From positions 248,001 through 312,000 of the forward strand of contig NZ_FOYS01000002.1 in assembly GCF_900115785.1 (NCBI RefSeq): 64,000 nucleotides of DNA, written 5' to 3'. The position numbers and the translations under genes are program-made. The stretch comes from Halogeometricum limi (GTDB taxonomy: Archaea > Halobacteriota > Halobacteria > Halobacteriales > Haloferacaceae). Below, in pieces: positions 51,095-60,325 of the stretch. A model generated the notes under the pieces. That model was not told the origin of the DNA, did not search any database, and saw only the letters and a program-made list of their open reading frames with translations. Within the stretch, counting starts at the first letter, position 1, and the number at the start of each line of letters is the position of its first letter.

Positions 51095-51490
51095 TCAGAC
51101 TTCCGACGCAGTGAGCGACAGCACGGAGACCCGATGGACCGCATCGAAGTCCCGCAGTCGGTAGACGAGTCGACGCACGGCCTCTGCGGGGCCGTCGCAG
51201 AAGGCCACCTCGAAGCACCACTCGCCGTGGTGCGTGTGACTCGTCGCCTCTATCACGTCCTCGAAGTCGTGTTGGACGGTGTGTAACTCGCCGATGACGG
51301 CCTCGTGTTCGTAGTCGAACGCGACGACGGCCGCGATGTCGCCGTCGGCTTCTTCCAACCGCGTGTGCGACTCCACGTACTCCAGCATCGCCTCTCGGAT
51401 GGCGCGAGAGCGAGACTCCAACCCCTCCGCTTGCCAGACGGCGTCGAACTCCGCGAGGACGTCGTCGGGCACGTTCAGACTGGTTCGCAT
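51095..51490 (-). CDS. nikR: NikR-type nickel-responsive regulator
   Basis: A 131-residue regulator: N-terminal ribbon-helix-helix (MRTSLNVPDDVLAEFDAVWQAEGLESRSRAIREAM region) for DNA binding and a C-terminal ACT-like domain. Metal ligands appear as His74, His85, His87 and Cys92 (residues HTVQHDF, SHTHHGEWC), with the Cys one residue nearer the His pair than in E. coli NikR. It is divergent from the NicO-type transporter, with an inverted repeat between them, so it probably represses the transporter with nickel. ATG 51490. Confidence 0.9.
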   Translation of the reverse strand: MRTSLNVPDDVLAEFDAVWQAEGLESRSRAIREAMLEYVESHTRLEEADGDIAAVVAFDYEHEAVIGELHTVQHDFEDVIEATSHTHHGEWCFEVAFCDGPAEAVRRLVYRLRDFDAVHRVSVLSLTASEV

Positions 51491-51514
51491 GTCCGTTGGT
51501 CCGCAGACGAGCCC

Positions 51515-51545
51515 TAAGAACCGTCGCATCCGCGCACGGTTATTA
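51515..51545. promoter_or_regulatory. Candidate NikR operator in the divergent promoter
   Basis: TAAGAACCGT-N11-ACGGTTATTA: two 10-bp arms with one mismatch, 31 bp in all, midway in the 113-bp gap between nikR and the transporter. It overlaps the likely TATA zones of both genes (TTCTTAG on minus, TTATTACGG on plus). A dimeric regulator such as NikR would fit such spacing. Confidence 0.6.
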
Positions 51546-51603
51546 CGGAGTCGCCGTTTCGGTCTTAACAGCCGTTATCCGCCGGTGAGACCCAAGCGTA
51601 GCT

Positions 51604-52446
51604 ATGGTGAGCGAACTCCTCGGACTGTTCGCCGGCGCGGTGGGACTCGGACTCGTCCACGGCGCGGAACCGGGCCACGGGTGGCCCATCGCCGCCTCGT
51701 ACGCGATGGAGAGAAAGAACAAGTGGCTCTCCGGGGCGGCGGCGGCGACGGTTCTCGGTATCGGGCACCTCGTCAGCAGTATCGCGATGGTCCTCGTCTT
51801 CTTCGCGGCGAAGTCGTACTTCGAGTTGACGCAGTTGACGTGGCTCCCGCAGGTCGCCGGCGTCCTCCTGATTCTCCTCGGACTCAACGAACTCCGGGGC
51901 GGCGGCCACCACCACGGGCACGGAGACGCGGAGGGCGACTATGCCCACACGCACGACGGCGACGGTGACGACGGACACAAGTACGCCTTCGTCGCCGTCG
52001 ACGGCCACGGCCATTCACACGCGGACGCTCACGAGGGAGGCCACTCGCTCGATTCTCACGACCACGGAGACGACGGCGCTCTCGCCCGTTTGAAAGCCGC
52101 GCTTCCGTTCGGCGGCGGCCACGCGCACTCGCACTCGCACGGACTCGACGCGGACCCCTCGAACACGAGTCTCCGGAGTCTCGCGTGGTTCGCCTTCCTC
52201 CTCGGCTTCGCTCACGAGGAGGAGTTCGAGATACTCCTGCTCTGCACCGGGTCGAACTACTGTCTCGAACTGATGACCGTCTACGCCCTCACCGTCGTCT
52301 TCGGTATCGTCGCGCTGACGCTCCTCCTCGTCGCGGGCTACTACCGCTACGAAGAGCGGATGGAGGCGGTGGCCGAACACTTCCCCACCATCTCCGCCGC
52401 GATTCTGATACTGATGGGTCTCGGGTTCGTGTTCGGCGTGTTCTGA
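51604..52446 (+). CDS. Nickel/cobalt transporter (NicO/RcnA-like)
   Basis: A 280-residue integral protein with six helices. A His/Asp-rich cytosolic or external loop (residues about 100-185, with HHHGHGDAEGD, HGHGHSHADAHEGGH, HAHSHSHG) is between helices 3 and 4. N-terminal GLGLVHGAEPGHGWPI resembles the HX4DH-like metal signature. Homologues transport Ni or Co in or out. Divergent from nikR. Confidence 0.88.
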   Translation: MVSELLGLFAGAVGLGLVHGAEPGHGWPIAASYAMERKNKWLSGAAAATVLGIGHLVSSIAMVLVFFAAKSYFELTQLTWLPQVAGVLLILLGLNELRGGGHHHGHGDAEGDYAHTHDGDGDDGHKYAFVAVDGHGHSHADAHEGGHSLDSHDHGDDGALARLKAALPFGGGHAHSHSHGLDADPSNTSLRSLAWFAFLLGFAHEEEFEILLLCTGSNYCLELMTVYALTVVFGIVALTLLLVAGYYRYEERMEAVAEHFPTISAAILILMGLGFVFGVF

Positions 52447-52456
52447 GACTCGCCGG

Positions 52457-53044
52457 TCACTCCTTCGTCTCTCTCCCCAACGTGTGGAACTCGTCGTTCG
52501 GTCGCATGTCGGCGAACATCGCCATCCGGTTCGAGAGGTTGAAGAAGGCCGTCACGGCGGCGATGTCCCACATCGCCTCTTCGGAGTAGCCCACGTCTGC
52601 CAGTCTGTCGAGGTCCGCTTCGGTCACCGCTCTGGGCGACTCGGTGAGTTTCACGGCGACGTCGAGCATCGCCATCCGTTTTTCGGAGATGTCGGCCTGT
52701 CTGTAGTTGGCGACGAGTTGGTCCGCGAGCGTCGGGTCCTTCGCGTAGATGCGGACGAGTGCGCCGTGCGCGACGTTGCAGTAGTAACAGTGGTTGACGC
52801 CGGAGACGGCGACGACTATCATCTCCACCTCTTCTCTGTCGAGTGCGGAGTCCTCGACGAGGGCGTCGTGGTAGTCGAAGAACGCGCGGAAGTGACTCGG
52901 CTTGTACGCGAACGCCGAGAAGACGTTGGGAGTGAAGCCCGCGCGCTCCGTCTCGGCGTCGATTCGGTCTCTGAGGTCCTCCGGGAGTTCGTCGTAGTCG
53001 GGGACGGGAAAGCGCGTCATCGCGTCGTCGTCGAGTTCGGCCAT
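52457..53044 (-). CDS. AhpD-like peroxidase-related protein
   Basis: A 195-residue carboxymuconolactone-decarboxylase/AhpD-fold protein. The active site is NHCYYCNVAHGALVR, with CxxC and His, and the helical region RMAMLDVAVKLTESPRAVTEADLDRLADVGYSEEAM. Members act as thiol peroxidases or AhpC reductases. Probably oxidative-stress related and cytosolic. Convergent with the nickel transporter gene. Confidence 0.92.
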   Translation of the reverse strand: MAELDDDAMTRFPVPDYDELPEDLRDRIDAETERAGFTPNVFSAFAYKPSHFRAFFDYHDALVEDSALDREEVEMIVVAVSGVNHCYYCNVAHGALVRIYAKDPTLADQLVANYRQADISEKRMAMLDVAVKLTESPRAVTEADLDRLADVGYSEEAMWDIAAVTAFFNLSNRMAMFADMRPNDEFHTLGRETKE

Positions 53045-53141
53045 ACCTGTGACTATCCCGGTCGATGCTTAAGGACTGCCCCGCGTTCGGTCCGTCCGGG
53101 GGTGGGAAAACGATTAGCGTCTCTCGCCCGAGGTGTACTCC

Positions 53142-54008
53142 ATGTACGAACGAATCCTCCTCCCCGTCGACGGGAGCGACGGTTCGACGGAGGCGCTGTA
53201 CCACGCGGGAGAGATAGCGCAGTGGTCCGACGGAACGATACAGTTGCTCAACGTCGCCGACACCGCCCGCGACAGCGTCACCGTCGTCGACGGCGACGTG
53301 GTGGACGCCCTCGCGGAGGCGGGAGACGAAGTCCTCGAAGAGGCGGGACGCATCCTCGATTCGCTCGACGTCGACTACTCGGCGGACGTGATACAGGGCG
53401 ACCCCGTCTCGGCCATCGTCGACTACGCCGCGGAGTACGACTACGACGTCATCGTGATGCCGACGCAGGGCCGAGACGGCGTCTCGGAGCAGTTGCTCGG
53501 GAGTGTCACCGAGAAAGTCGTCCGCCTCGCGTCGCGCCCGGTGCTCACCGTCCGAACCGGCACCGACCGTGAACTCGCCTTCCCGTACGAACGACTCGTC
53601 GTCCCGACGGACGGGAGTTCGGCGGCGATGCACGCCGCAGAGCACGCCCTCGACGTGGCCGAAGCAGTCGGCGCGACGGTACACGTCCTCGCCGTCGTCG
53701 ACGACGCGATGTTCGGCATCGACGTGCGCTCTGCGATGGCGGAAACCGCGGGCGAGGACGCCGCCAGAGAGGCCGTCGAGAACGTGGTGCTGGCCGCCGA
53801 GTCGCGCGATATCGACGTGGTCGAACACGTCGAACGCGGGTCGGCGCACGAGGAGATTCTCGACTGCGTCGCCGAGAACGGCGCGCACGCCGTCGTGATG
53901 GGGACGACCGGAAAGCGCGGCGTCGACCGCATCCTCCTCGGGAGCGTCGCGGAGAAGACGGTTCGAACGTCGCCCGTCCCCGTCGTCACCGTCCGCGAAG
54001 AAGAGTGA
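53142..54008 (+). CDS. Tandem universal stress protein
   Basis: A 288-residue protein of two UspA domains, about 1-142 and 150-288. Each begins with LLPVDGSDGS or LVVPTDGSSAAMHA, and each ends with a G2xG9-type ATP motif (MPTQGRDGVSEQLLGSVTEK and MGTTGKRGVDRILLGSVAEK). Both appear competent to bind ATP. Cytosolic stress protein, common in haloarchaea. ATG 53142 (MYERILLPVDG) is chosen over an ATG three codons before. Confidence 0.93.
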   Translation: MYERILLPVDGSDGSTEALYHAGEIAQWSDGTIQLLNVADTARDSVTVVDGDVVDALAEAGDEVLEEAGRILDSLDVDYSADVIQGDPVSAIVDYAAEYDYDVIVMPTQGRDGVSEQLLGSVTEKVVRLASRPVLTVRTGTDRELAFPYERLVVPTDGSSAAMHAAEHALDVAEAVGATVHVLAVVDDAMFGIDVRSAMAETAGEDAAREAVENVVLAAESRDIDVVEHVERGSAHEEILDCVAENGAHAVVMGTTGKRGVDRILLGSVAEKTVRTSPVPVVTVREEE

Positions 54009-54126
54009 GAGAACGACCGGTGACCAGCGACCGAGACCCCCGCGTCGGCGTCGCGGCCGGCGTTGATGCCACAGTTCGGAGTCGGCGTCGCGGTCGACGT
54101 GCGTGTCGCCGTCGGCGTCGACGCAC

Positions 54127-54633
54127 TCAGACCGTCGCCGCGAGGTAGAGTGCGCCCGCGACGGCGAACACGCCGACGCCGAACAGGCCGTAGTTCGCGA
54201 CCGAGTTGCCCGCCGTCCACAGCGACAGCGAGTAGGTCCGTCCCGAGAGCGGCCAGAGGAAGTTCACGCCCGCGGGGGTGAGCGCGTCGCCGAGGAGGTG
54301 CGCGAACACGGTGAGAAAGCCGACGAGGAACGCGAAGACGACGACGCTGCCGTCGGCGACGGCGGCGGGGCCGACGTTCCCGACACCCGCGGACGCGAGT
54401 GCTTGCCCGACGCCCGCGAAGACGCCGCCGACGAGAGCGGCGAACGCCAGCGAGTGCGTCGGTCCGCGGTGCGGCACGCCGGGGATTCGGTGGTCGACGT
54501 CGGGGAGCATCGCCAACCAGAGCATCGCCGCGCCGACGACGAACGCCAACTCGGGGCGCCCGAGACGGACGAGGACGAATCCGACGGGCGCGAACGCGAT
54601 GAGAGAGACGCCGTAGTGGCCCTGACGGAGCAT
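54127..54633 (-). CDS. Membrane-bound metal-dependent hydrolase (YdjM type)
   Basis: A 168-residue protein of about four helices. Conserved metal-binding residues: GHYGVSLIAFAP, LPDVDHRIPGVPHRGPTHSLAFAALV, AHLLGDALTPAGVNFLWPL. The Asp/His pairs (DVDHR, HRGPTHS, HLLGD) fit the LexA-regulated YdjM-like group. Function unclear. Confidence 0.9.
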   Translation of the reverse strand: MLRQGHYGVSLIAFAPVGFVLVRLGRPELAFVVGAAMLWLAMLPDVDHRIPGVPHRGPTHSLAFAALVGGVFAGVGQALASAGVGNVGPAAVADGSVVVFAFLVGFLTVFAHLLGDALTPAGVNFLWPLSGRTYSLSLWTAGNSVANYGLFGVGVFAVAGALYLAATV

Positions 54634-54726
54634 ACTCGCCCTCTCGGTCGGACTCGGAAAAACCGATTGGTCCGTGACGACGACGATACGAGAAACTGTT
54701 ATCTCGTATCGAGTGGAACTTCAGCC

Positions 54727-55869
54727 ATGCTCGGCCCACTCTCGGACCTACTCGCGGGCCTCTCGGCGGTCGAGGCCACCGTCGGACTCCTCCTCGTCTC
54801 CGTCGTCGCCGCCCTGGCTTTGGAGTTCGTCGTCCTCCGGGCGGCGCGGCGGTACGTCACCCACACCGACGGGTCGTACGACGACATCGTCATCTCCGAG
54901 TTGCGCCTCCCGTTGGTCGTCACCGCCGCCCTCACCGGCGTGTTGCTCCTCTCGCAGGTGCCCGCCGTCAGGGAGTCGACGGTGTTCACGACGACGACGC
55001 TCGACACGTTCTTCGGTCGGCCGTCGCTCTCGATAATCGTCCTCGTCTGGGCGTACGCGGCCAACCGCGTCGTGAACCGTCTCGTCGAAGAGGTGAACGA
55101 CAAGGGGAGTCGGTTCGACTTCGCCCCCGTCTTCTCGAACGTCTGGACGCTCGTCGTCCTCCTCGGCGGCGCGGCCACCCTGCTTTGGCTCTGGAGCATC
55201 GAGATAACGCCGCTTCTCGGCGCGGCGGGCGTCGCCGGTATCGCCGTCGGGTTCGCCGCGAAAGACACCGTCGCGAACTTCTTCGGGGGCATCGCGCTCT
55301 ACTTCGACGACACGTACAAACTGGGCGACTTCATCGTCCTGGACGACGGCACCGCCGGGTCGGTGGTGAAAGTCGGCATTCGCTCGACGACGCTTCTCAC
55401 CCGCGACGAACTGATGGTCACCGTCCCGAACTCCGTGCTCAACGCGGCGAAGATAACGAACGAGTCCGCGCCGCAGCGACGACGGCGTATCCGCGTCCCC
55501 GTCGGCGTCGCCTACGGGACGGACGTGGACGCCTTCGAGGAACTCGCAGTCGACGTCGCAGAGGCCGAACCGCTCGTCCTCGACTCGCCGAAACCGCGGA
55601 TGCGACTCCGCCGGTTCGGCGACTCGGCGCTGGAGTACGAACTGCTCTGCTGGGTGAACGGTCCGACGCGCCGCCGCCGCGCCCAACACGAACTGAACCG
55701 GTCGCTATACAAGGCGCTGAACGACGCTCAGATAGAGATTCCGTACCCGAAGCGCGACCTGACGTTCTCGCCGCCCGCGGGCGCGAGCGTCGAAGAACTC
55801 GCCGACGGGGAGAGCGAACGGGCGTCCGAAGCCGAACTCGCCTCGGACGGTCCGAGCCCGAAACGGTAA
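54727..55869 (+). CDS. mscS: Small-conductance mechanosensitive channel (MscS)
   Basis: A 380-residue MscS-like channel with several N-terminal helices and the pore helix (LLGAAGVAGIAVGFAAKDTVANFFGGIALYFDD, with the glycine/alanine packing of TM3). The beta domain YKLGDFIVLDDGTAGSVVKVGIRSTTLLTRDELMVTVPNS and alpha/beta cytosolic domain follow, with an acidic disordered tail. It releases solutes on osmotic down-shock. ATG 54727. Confidence 0.95.
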   Translation: MLGPLSDLLAGLSAVEATVGLLLVSVVAALALEFVVLRAARRYVTHTDGSYDDIVISELRLPLVVTAALTGVLLLSQVPAVRESTVFTTTTLDTFFGRPSLSIIVLVWAYAANRVVNRLVEEVNDKGSRFDFAPVFSNVWTLVVLLGGAATLLWLWSIEITPLLGAAGVAGIAVGFAAKDTVANFFGGIALYFDDTYKLGDFIVLDDGTAGSVVKVGIRSTTLLTRDELMVTVPNSVLNAAKITNESAPQRRRRIRVPVGVAYGTDVDAFEELAVDVAEAEPLVLDSPKPRMRLRRFGDSALEYELLCWVNGPTRRRRAQHELNRSLYKALNDAQIEIPYPKRDLTFSPPAGASVEELADGESERASEAELASDGPSPKR

Positions 55870-55893
55870 CTCGCGGGAGACCGAATCACCGGT

Positions 55894-56124
55894 ATGCCCG
55901 CGGTACTCCAGACGGTGGTCGCCGAGTTACTCGACGGACTGGTCAACGCGTACGGGCCGTTCGTCATCCCGGTGTTGCTGTTCGCCGTCGGTGCGGTCGG
56001 CTACCTGTTTCTCGTCGCCGTCGGCCGCGCGGGACTCACCGCCGAAGCGTCGCGCGCGGAGACGCGCCGAGAGTTCGAGCGTCAGTCCGGCGAGTCGGGC
56101 GACGACGCGGACGAACGGTCGTAG
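55894..56124 (+). CDS. Small membrane protein, unknown
   Basis: A 76-residue protein with one or two helices (YGPFVIPVLLFAVGAVGYLFLVAVGR) and a charged tail. It starts 24 bp after the MscS gene on the same strand, so it may be co-transcribed and act with the channel. No family recognised. Confidence 0.65.
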   Translation: MPAVLQTVVAELLDGLVNAYGPFVIPVLLFAVGAVGYLFLVAVGRAGLTAEASRAETRREFERQSGESGDDADERS

Positions 56125-56183
56125 TCGCAAACCGTCGCCAGCAGTCGCAAACCGTCGTCGGTAATCGCAGTCACGAACCGTCG

Positions 56184-56981
56184 TCAGTGCCACGGCGCGG
56201 CGTCGGGGTCGATGACGCGCCGCGTCTCGTCGATGTCGTCGATGGTCCGCAGGTCCTCCTCGTCCAGTTCCAACTCGGTGGCCGCGAGGTTGTCCGCGAC
56301 GTGGTCGCCCGTCGACTTCGGGATGGGGACGATGTCGTTCTGGACCGCCCACGCGAGACACACGCGCGCCGTCGACACGTCGTACTTCTCCGCCACGTCG
56401 GTGAGGACGGGGTGGTCGAGAATCTCCCCGCGGCCGAGCGGTGAGTAGGCGACGAGGCGGTGGCCGTGTTCCTTCGCGTACGCTCGGAGTTCTTCTTGCG
56501 GCAGGAGGGGATGACACTCGACCTGATGCGCGGCGATGGGCGCGTCGAGTATCTCGCGCGCCTCGTCCAGCAACTCGGGCGTGAAGTTGCTCACGCAGAC
56601 GTGGTCGGTCACGCCCGCCTCGCGGAGTTCGTCGAACGCGGGGAGCGTCTCCTCGGCGTCGTACGCCGAGGTGGGCCAGTGGACGTACAGCATCTCCACC
56701 TTCTCGACGCCGAGACGGTCCAGACTCTCTCTCGCGGTTCGCTTCGCGTCCTCGGGCGCGAGGTTGTCCGGGTGGACTTTCGTCGCGAGAACCACCTCGT
56801 CCCGGTCCACGCCGCTCTGTTCGATGCCCGCGCCGACGTCCGCCTCGTTGTCGTACATCTGCGCGGTGTCGACGTGGCGGTAGCCGACGGCGAGTGCGTC
56901 CGCGACGGCGTCCGTCCACGCGTCGGCCGTCTCGTCGCCGGAGGTGCCGAAGCCGATGTCTGGCAGGTCGAGGTCCGTCAT
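56184..56981 (-). CDS. Aldo/keto reductase (AKR5-like)
   Basis: A 265-residue NADPH-dependent reductase of the 2,5-diketogluconate reductase type. The tetrad Asp (HVDTAQMY), Tyr (QMYDNEADVG), Lys (VLATKVHP) and His (LYVHWPTS) is intact, with IPKSTGDHVADNLAA for cofactor binding. Cytosolic. Substrate unknown. It is convergent with the small membrane protein. Confidence 0.94.
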   Translation of the reverse strand: MTDLDLPDIGFGTSGDETADAWTDAVADALAVGYRHVDTAQMYDNEADVGAGIEQSGVDRDEVVLATKVHPDNLAPEDAKRTARESLDRLGVEKVEMLYVHWPTSAYDAEETLPAFDELREAGVTDHVCVSNFTPELLDEAREILDAPIAAHQVECHPLLPQEELRAYAKEHGHRLVAYSPLGRGEILDHPVLTDVAEKYDVSTARVCLAWAVQNDIVPIPKSTGDHVADNLAATELELDEEDLRTIDDIDETRRVIDPDAAPWH

Positions 56982-57054
56982 GGACGCCGAGACGGGAGGC
57001 CGAAAGAAAGGTGTGGGGAAGGCGGAGAACGAGTCGAGTCGCGTGCGCCGTCTC

Positions 57055-58641
57055 TCAGTCGGCGCGGGTCGGCGAGTCGTCGTCGCGGACGAACCGGTCG
57101 TACGCGGAGGCGAAGTCCTCGTCGGCCTCCGCGGACTCTTCCCACTCGTTCAGGCCGCGTTCCTCGCGGGTGCCCTCGATGGTGTTGTCGAGGACGAAGG
57201 CGAACAGGCCGCCGACGGCCATCCCCGTCGACCCGATGACGAAGACGGTGTTCGAGACGACCTGCGTGCCGAGAATCGGCCCGAGGTACGCGACGGCGGC
57301 CATCCCCTCTTGGAACGCCTGCGCGGACCCAACGTTCGTCATGTAGGTGGGGACGGCGAGGCCGACGAAGAGGGCGACGCCGACGACGAAGATGTTGCGC
57401 GAGGAGTCGAGGTCGACGTACTTCAGGTTCGAGAGGCCGACGGCGACGATTTGGCCGAACATGGCGATGTAGAGGCCGCCGACGATGGGGTCGGGGATGG
57501 TCGCGACCAGTTGGCCGAAGTAGCCGACGAAGCCGACGAGGAGCATCACCGCCGCGCCGACCTGGACGACGTAGCGCGAGGCGACGCCGGTGAGACCGAT
57601 GGCGCCGATGTTCTCCGAGTAGGAGGTCGACCCCGACCCGCCCATGAGGCCCGAGAAGACGTTCATGATGCCCTCCATGCCGATGCCGTGGTTGATGCGC
57701 TTCTCGGAGGGGGCACCGACGCCCGAGAGGCGGGCGACGGCGTGGTAGTCGCCGAGACTCTCTATCATCGACGCCGCGACGCCCGCGAGCATCCCGACGA
57801 CGAACGACGAGGTGAACTGTGGGATGCCGAAGGCGACGGACCCGACGAACGGGAGCGCGACGGTCGCCGTGTTCGGGCCGCCCGCGAAGCCCCACTGGAG
57901 GGGGTAGATGGGCATGAACGCCGGCGCGGAGAGGATGGCGGCGAAGTCGACGTAGCCCGAGGTTCCGGGCGCGTAGACGCCGACGGCCGAGAGGACGCCC
58001 GCGAACGCGTAGGCGACGACGATACCGAGGAGGACGGGGAACAGCTGGAAGACGCGATGGGCGGTGTCGATGTACTGCGAGAACAGGACGATGAGGAGGA
58101 GCGTCAACGCGAGGAGGGGGACGTTCGTCGTCGCAGACGTGACCTGCGGCGTGTTGAACAGCGAGAGACCGATGAGGGCGATGGTGGGTGCGATGACGAC
58201 CGGCGAGAGGAACGAGCGGAGTTTACCGAGGAGGCCGAAGTAGCCGACGACGACTTCGGCGAGGGCGGCGGCGATTATCGCCCCCTGTAACTGTAACAGC
58301 GCCGTCTGCCACGCCGGCCCCGACGGGTCCGTCGCGGTGACGACGCCGACGACGGCGAGGGCGGGCGCGAGCATCGAGAACGGCGCGCCCTGGACGATGG
58401 GGTACCGGTTCCCGAACGTCGTCTGCGCCAGCGTCGCCACGCCGGAGACGACGAAGAACGTCCCGACGAACCGCGGGATAATCTCGTCGGGCATCCCGAG
58501 TGCGCCCGCGAGGATGAGTGGGACGGCGATATTCGCGCCAACCATCGTGAGGTAGTGTTGAACGCCGAGAAGGAGAGAGGTTCCGAGGGGTGGTTGGTCT
58601 TCGATGCCGTACTCCACGAAGGAGTCGTCCGACTTGCTCAT
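57055..58641 (-). CDS. Nucleobase permease, NCS2 (uracil/xanthine) family
   Basis: A 528-residue permease with 12-14 helices. Family motif: SGLMGGSGSTSYSENIGAIGLTGVASRYV region (QH...NxG) includes the conserved E/N; the N-terminal LGVQHYLTMVGANIAVPLILAG has the QH motif. It imports uracil, xanthine or related base with a proton or ion in the membrane. C-terminal acidic tail. Specificity unknown. Confidence 0.93.
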   Translation of the reverse strand: MSKSDDSFVEYGIEDQPPLGTSLLLGVQHYLTMVGANIAVPLILAGALGMPDEIIPRFVGTFFVVSGVATLAQTTFGNRYPIVQGAPFSMLAPALAVVGVVTATDPSGPAWQTALLQLQGAIIAAALAEVVVGYFGLLGKLRSFLSPVVIAPTIALIGLSLFNTPQVTSATTNVPLLALTLLLIVLFSQYIDTAHRVFQLFPVLLGIVVAYAFAGVLSAVGVYAPGTSGYVDFAAILSAPAFMPIYPLQWGFAGGPNTATVALPFVGSVAFGIPQFTSSFVVGMLAGVAASMIESLGDYHAVARLSGVGAPSEKRINHGIGMEGIMNVFSGLMGGSGSTSYSENIGAIGLTGVASRYVVQVGAAVMLLVGFVGYFGQLVATIPDPIVGGLYIAMFGQIVAVGLSNLKYVDLDSSRNIFVVGVALFVGLAVPTYMTNVGSAQAFQEGMAAVAYLGPILGTQVVSNTVFVIGSTGMAVGGLFAFVLDNTIEGTREERGLNEWEESAEADEDFASAYDRFVRDDDSPTRAD

Positions 58642-58846
58642 GGGGTATCCCCGTCCATGCCTGTCGTTCGTCTCCGACTAGAGATACATATATCCGACGT
58701 TTTCGACCGCTTTCGGCGTCGTGGCGGCTGTTTGTGCAGTGACACTCCCCCGTTCGTCTCGCCGGCGTCCGTCCCGCGCGCGGTCCGCCGCCGCGGGTTC
58801 GTTCGGATTGCCAACTCCTTTCTAAGGGTCGGTCGTGTGACTGAGC
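58642..58846. other. Divergent promoter region of permease and MFS gene
   Basis: 205 bp without a gene. An AT-rich ATACATATATCC patch at about 58684-58696 could be the permease TATA box on the minus strand. A TTTCTAAGG near 58818-58826 sits about 25 bases before the GTG of the MFS gene. Confidence 0.5.
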
Positions 58847-60178
58847 GTGAACACGACGAAACGTCCCGACGACACGTGGCTGTACGGGTGGGCACTCGGA
58901 TACGCGGCGGTGGGTGCGGCGTCGCTTCTCGTCCCCCTGTACGCCATCGACCTCGGTGCCGGCGCGTTCCTCGTGAGTCTGGTCGCCGCGACGGCGGCGT
59001 TCGCCGGCGTCCCCGGCGCGATTCTCTGGGGGCGACTCGTCGCGAAGACGCACCGGCGACGCCCGTTCATCCTCGTCGCACTCGGACTGACCGGCGGCGT
59101 CCTCCTCTGTACCACGTTCCTCTCGTCGCCGTGGACGGTCCTCGTCGCCAACGCGATGCTGTGGTTCGTCGTCGCCGCGGCCGCACCGGTGTTGAACCTC
59201 GTCGTCGTCGCCGGATACGACCCCACGGAGTGGCCCGTCCGCTTCGGCCGCCTGAACGAGTACCAAGGCTACGGCTGGTTGGCGGGACTCGTCGCGGGCG
59301 GGGCGTGGTCCGCCGTCGCCGGGGCGGTGTTCGGCGTCGCGCCCCTCCCGGCGAAGCGACTGTTCTTCGTCGCGAGCGCCGTCCTCGCCCTCCTCGGCTT
59401 CCTCGTCGTCTACGTTCGCTACCCCGAACGGCCGAGTCTGTCCGAACGGCGGTACGTCCGTCTCCTACGTCACGTCCGACAGAACGGACTCGTCGGCGGG
59501 CGGTCGACGCGGGCCGTCCCGTTCGGTCCGACGCGCGTCTACTGGGCCGTCCGGTCGCTCCAATCGCGAGACGGCTTGCGGTCGCGCCTCCGCGGTCGGT
59601 TCTCCGGTTCTCTGAGCCGGTACCTGGCCGCGGCGACGCTGTTCTTCGCCGGGTTCGCCGTCTTCTTCGCGCCGCTTCCGGCGTTTCTGACGGACGCGGG
59701 CTACGGAACCGGCGAGGTGTTCGCCCTGTTCGTCGTCTCGGCGGCGGCGTCGGCCGTCTCGTACGCCCGCGTCGGGACGCTCGCGACGCACGTCGACAGT
59801 CTGCGCCTCCAGACGGGAGCGCTCGTCTCGCGGGCCGTCCTCTTCCCCCTCGTCGCCGTCGCCGGCGGCGTCGTCGCGCCGCCGGTCGGACCGGTCGCCG
59901 TCGGCGTCCTGTTCGCCGCAATCGGCGTCTCGTGGGCCGTCATCGCCGTGACGGCGACGGGACTCGTCACCGACTTCGCTCCCGAACCGGTCCGGAGCGA
60001 AGCGCTCGGCGCGTACACGGCGCTCGGGAGCCTCGGCGGCGGACTCGGCAGCGCCGTCGGCGGCGTCGTCGCCGCCGCACTCGGCTACGCGGCGGCGTTC
60101 CTCCTCGCCGCCGGGTGCGTCCTCGTCGCCGTCCTCGTCGTCGCGCGCGAAGACCGGCCCGTCGGGTCCGGACTGTAG
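58847..60178 (+). CDS. MFS transporter
   Basis: A 443-residue MFS protein with 12 helices. Motif A-like GRLVAKTHRRRPFILVALG and a wide central loop (RYVRLLRHVRQNGLVGG). The start is a GTG at 58847, matching a TATA-like box 25 bases before. Drug or metabolite efflux is possible; ligand unknown. Confidence 0.88.
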   Translation: MNTTKRPDDTWLYGWALGYAAVGAASLLVPLYAIDLGAGAFLVSLVAATAAFAGVPGAILWGRLVAKTHRRRPFILVALGLTGGVLLCTTFLSSPWTVLVANAMLWFVVAAAAPVLNLVVVAGYDPTEWPVRFGRLNEYQGYGWLAGLVAGGAWSAVAGAVFGVAPLPAKRLFFVASAVLALLGFLVVYVRYPERPSLSERRYVRLLRHVRQNGLVGGRSTRAVPFGPTRVYWAVRSLQSRDGLRSRLRGRFSGSLSRYLAAATLFFAGFAVFFAPLPAFLTDAGYGTGEVFALFVVSAAASAVSYARVGTLATHVDSLRLQTGALVSRAVLFPLVAVAGGVVAPPVGPVAVGVLFAAIGVSWAVIAVTATGLVTDFAPEPVRSEALGAYTALGSLGGGLGSAVGGVVAAALGYAAAFLLAAGCVLVAVLVVAREDRPVGSGL

Positions 60179-60179
60179 C

Positions 60180-60310
60180 GAGCGAACGACGCGTGAGACG
60201 GAGGGAGAGGAGAGTGAGAGCGAACGGAGGGGAGAAGAGCGGAGCGTGAGGGCGAAGAGAGGAGAGAGTGAGAACGACCGGAGGAGAGAAGAACCGAGAG
60301 AAGAGCGAAC
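60180..60310 (+). repeat. Purine-rich low-complexity tract with a 54-bp imperfect duplication
   Basis: Almost all A and G on the plus strand between two convergent genes. AGAGTGAGAGCGAACGGAGG at 60211 recurs as AGAGTGAGAACGACCGGAGG at 60265, 54 bp apart. Such tracts can form triplex-like or pausing structures; here it lies in a terminator position for both genes. Confidence 0.7.
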
Positions 60311-60325
60311 GGGTCCGTCGCGAAC

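Noticed and set aside
54009-54126. Possible small gene of GTCGGCGTCG repeats between usp and the YdjM-like gene
   Set aside because: Low-complexity Val/Gly or Asp/Thr frames in several phases, with no start signal or conserved sequence.
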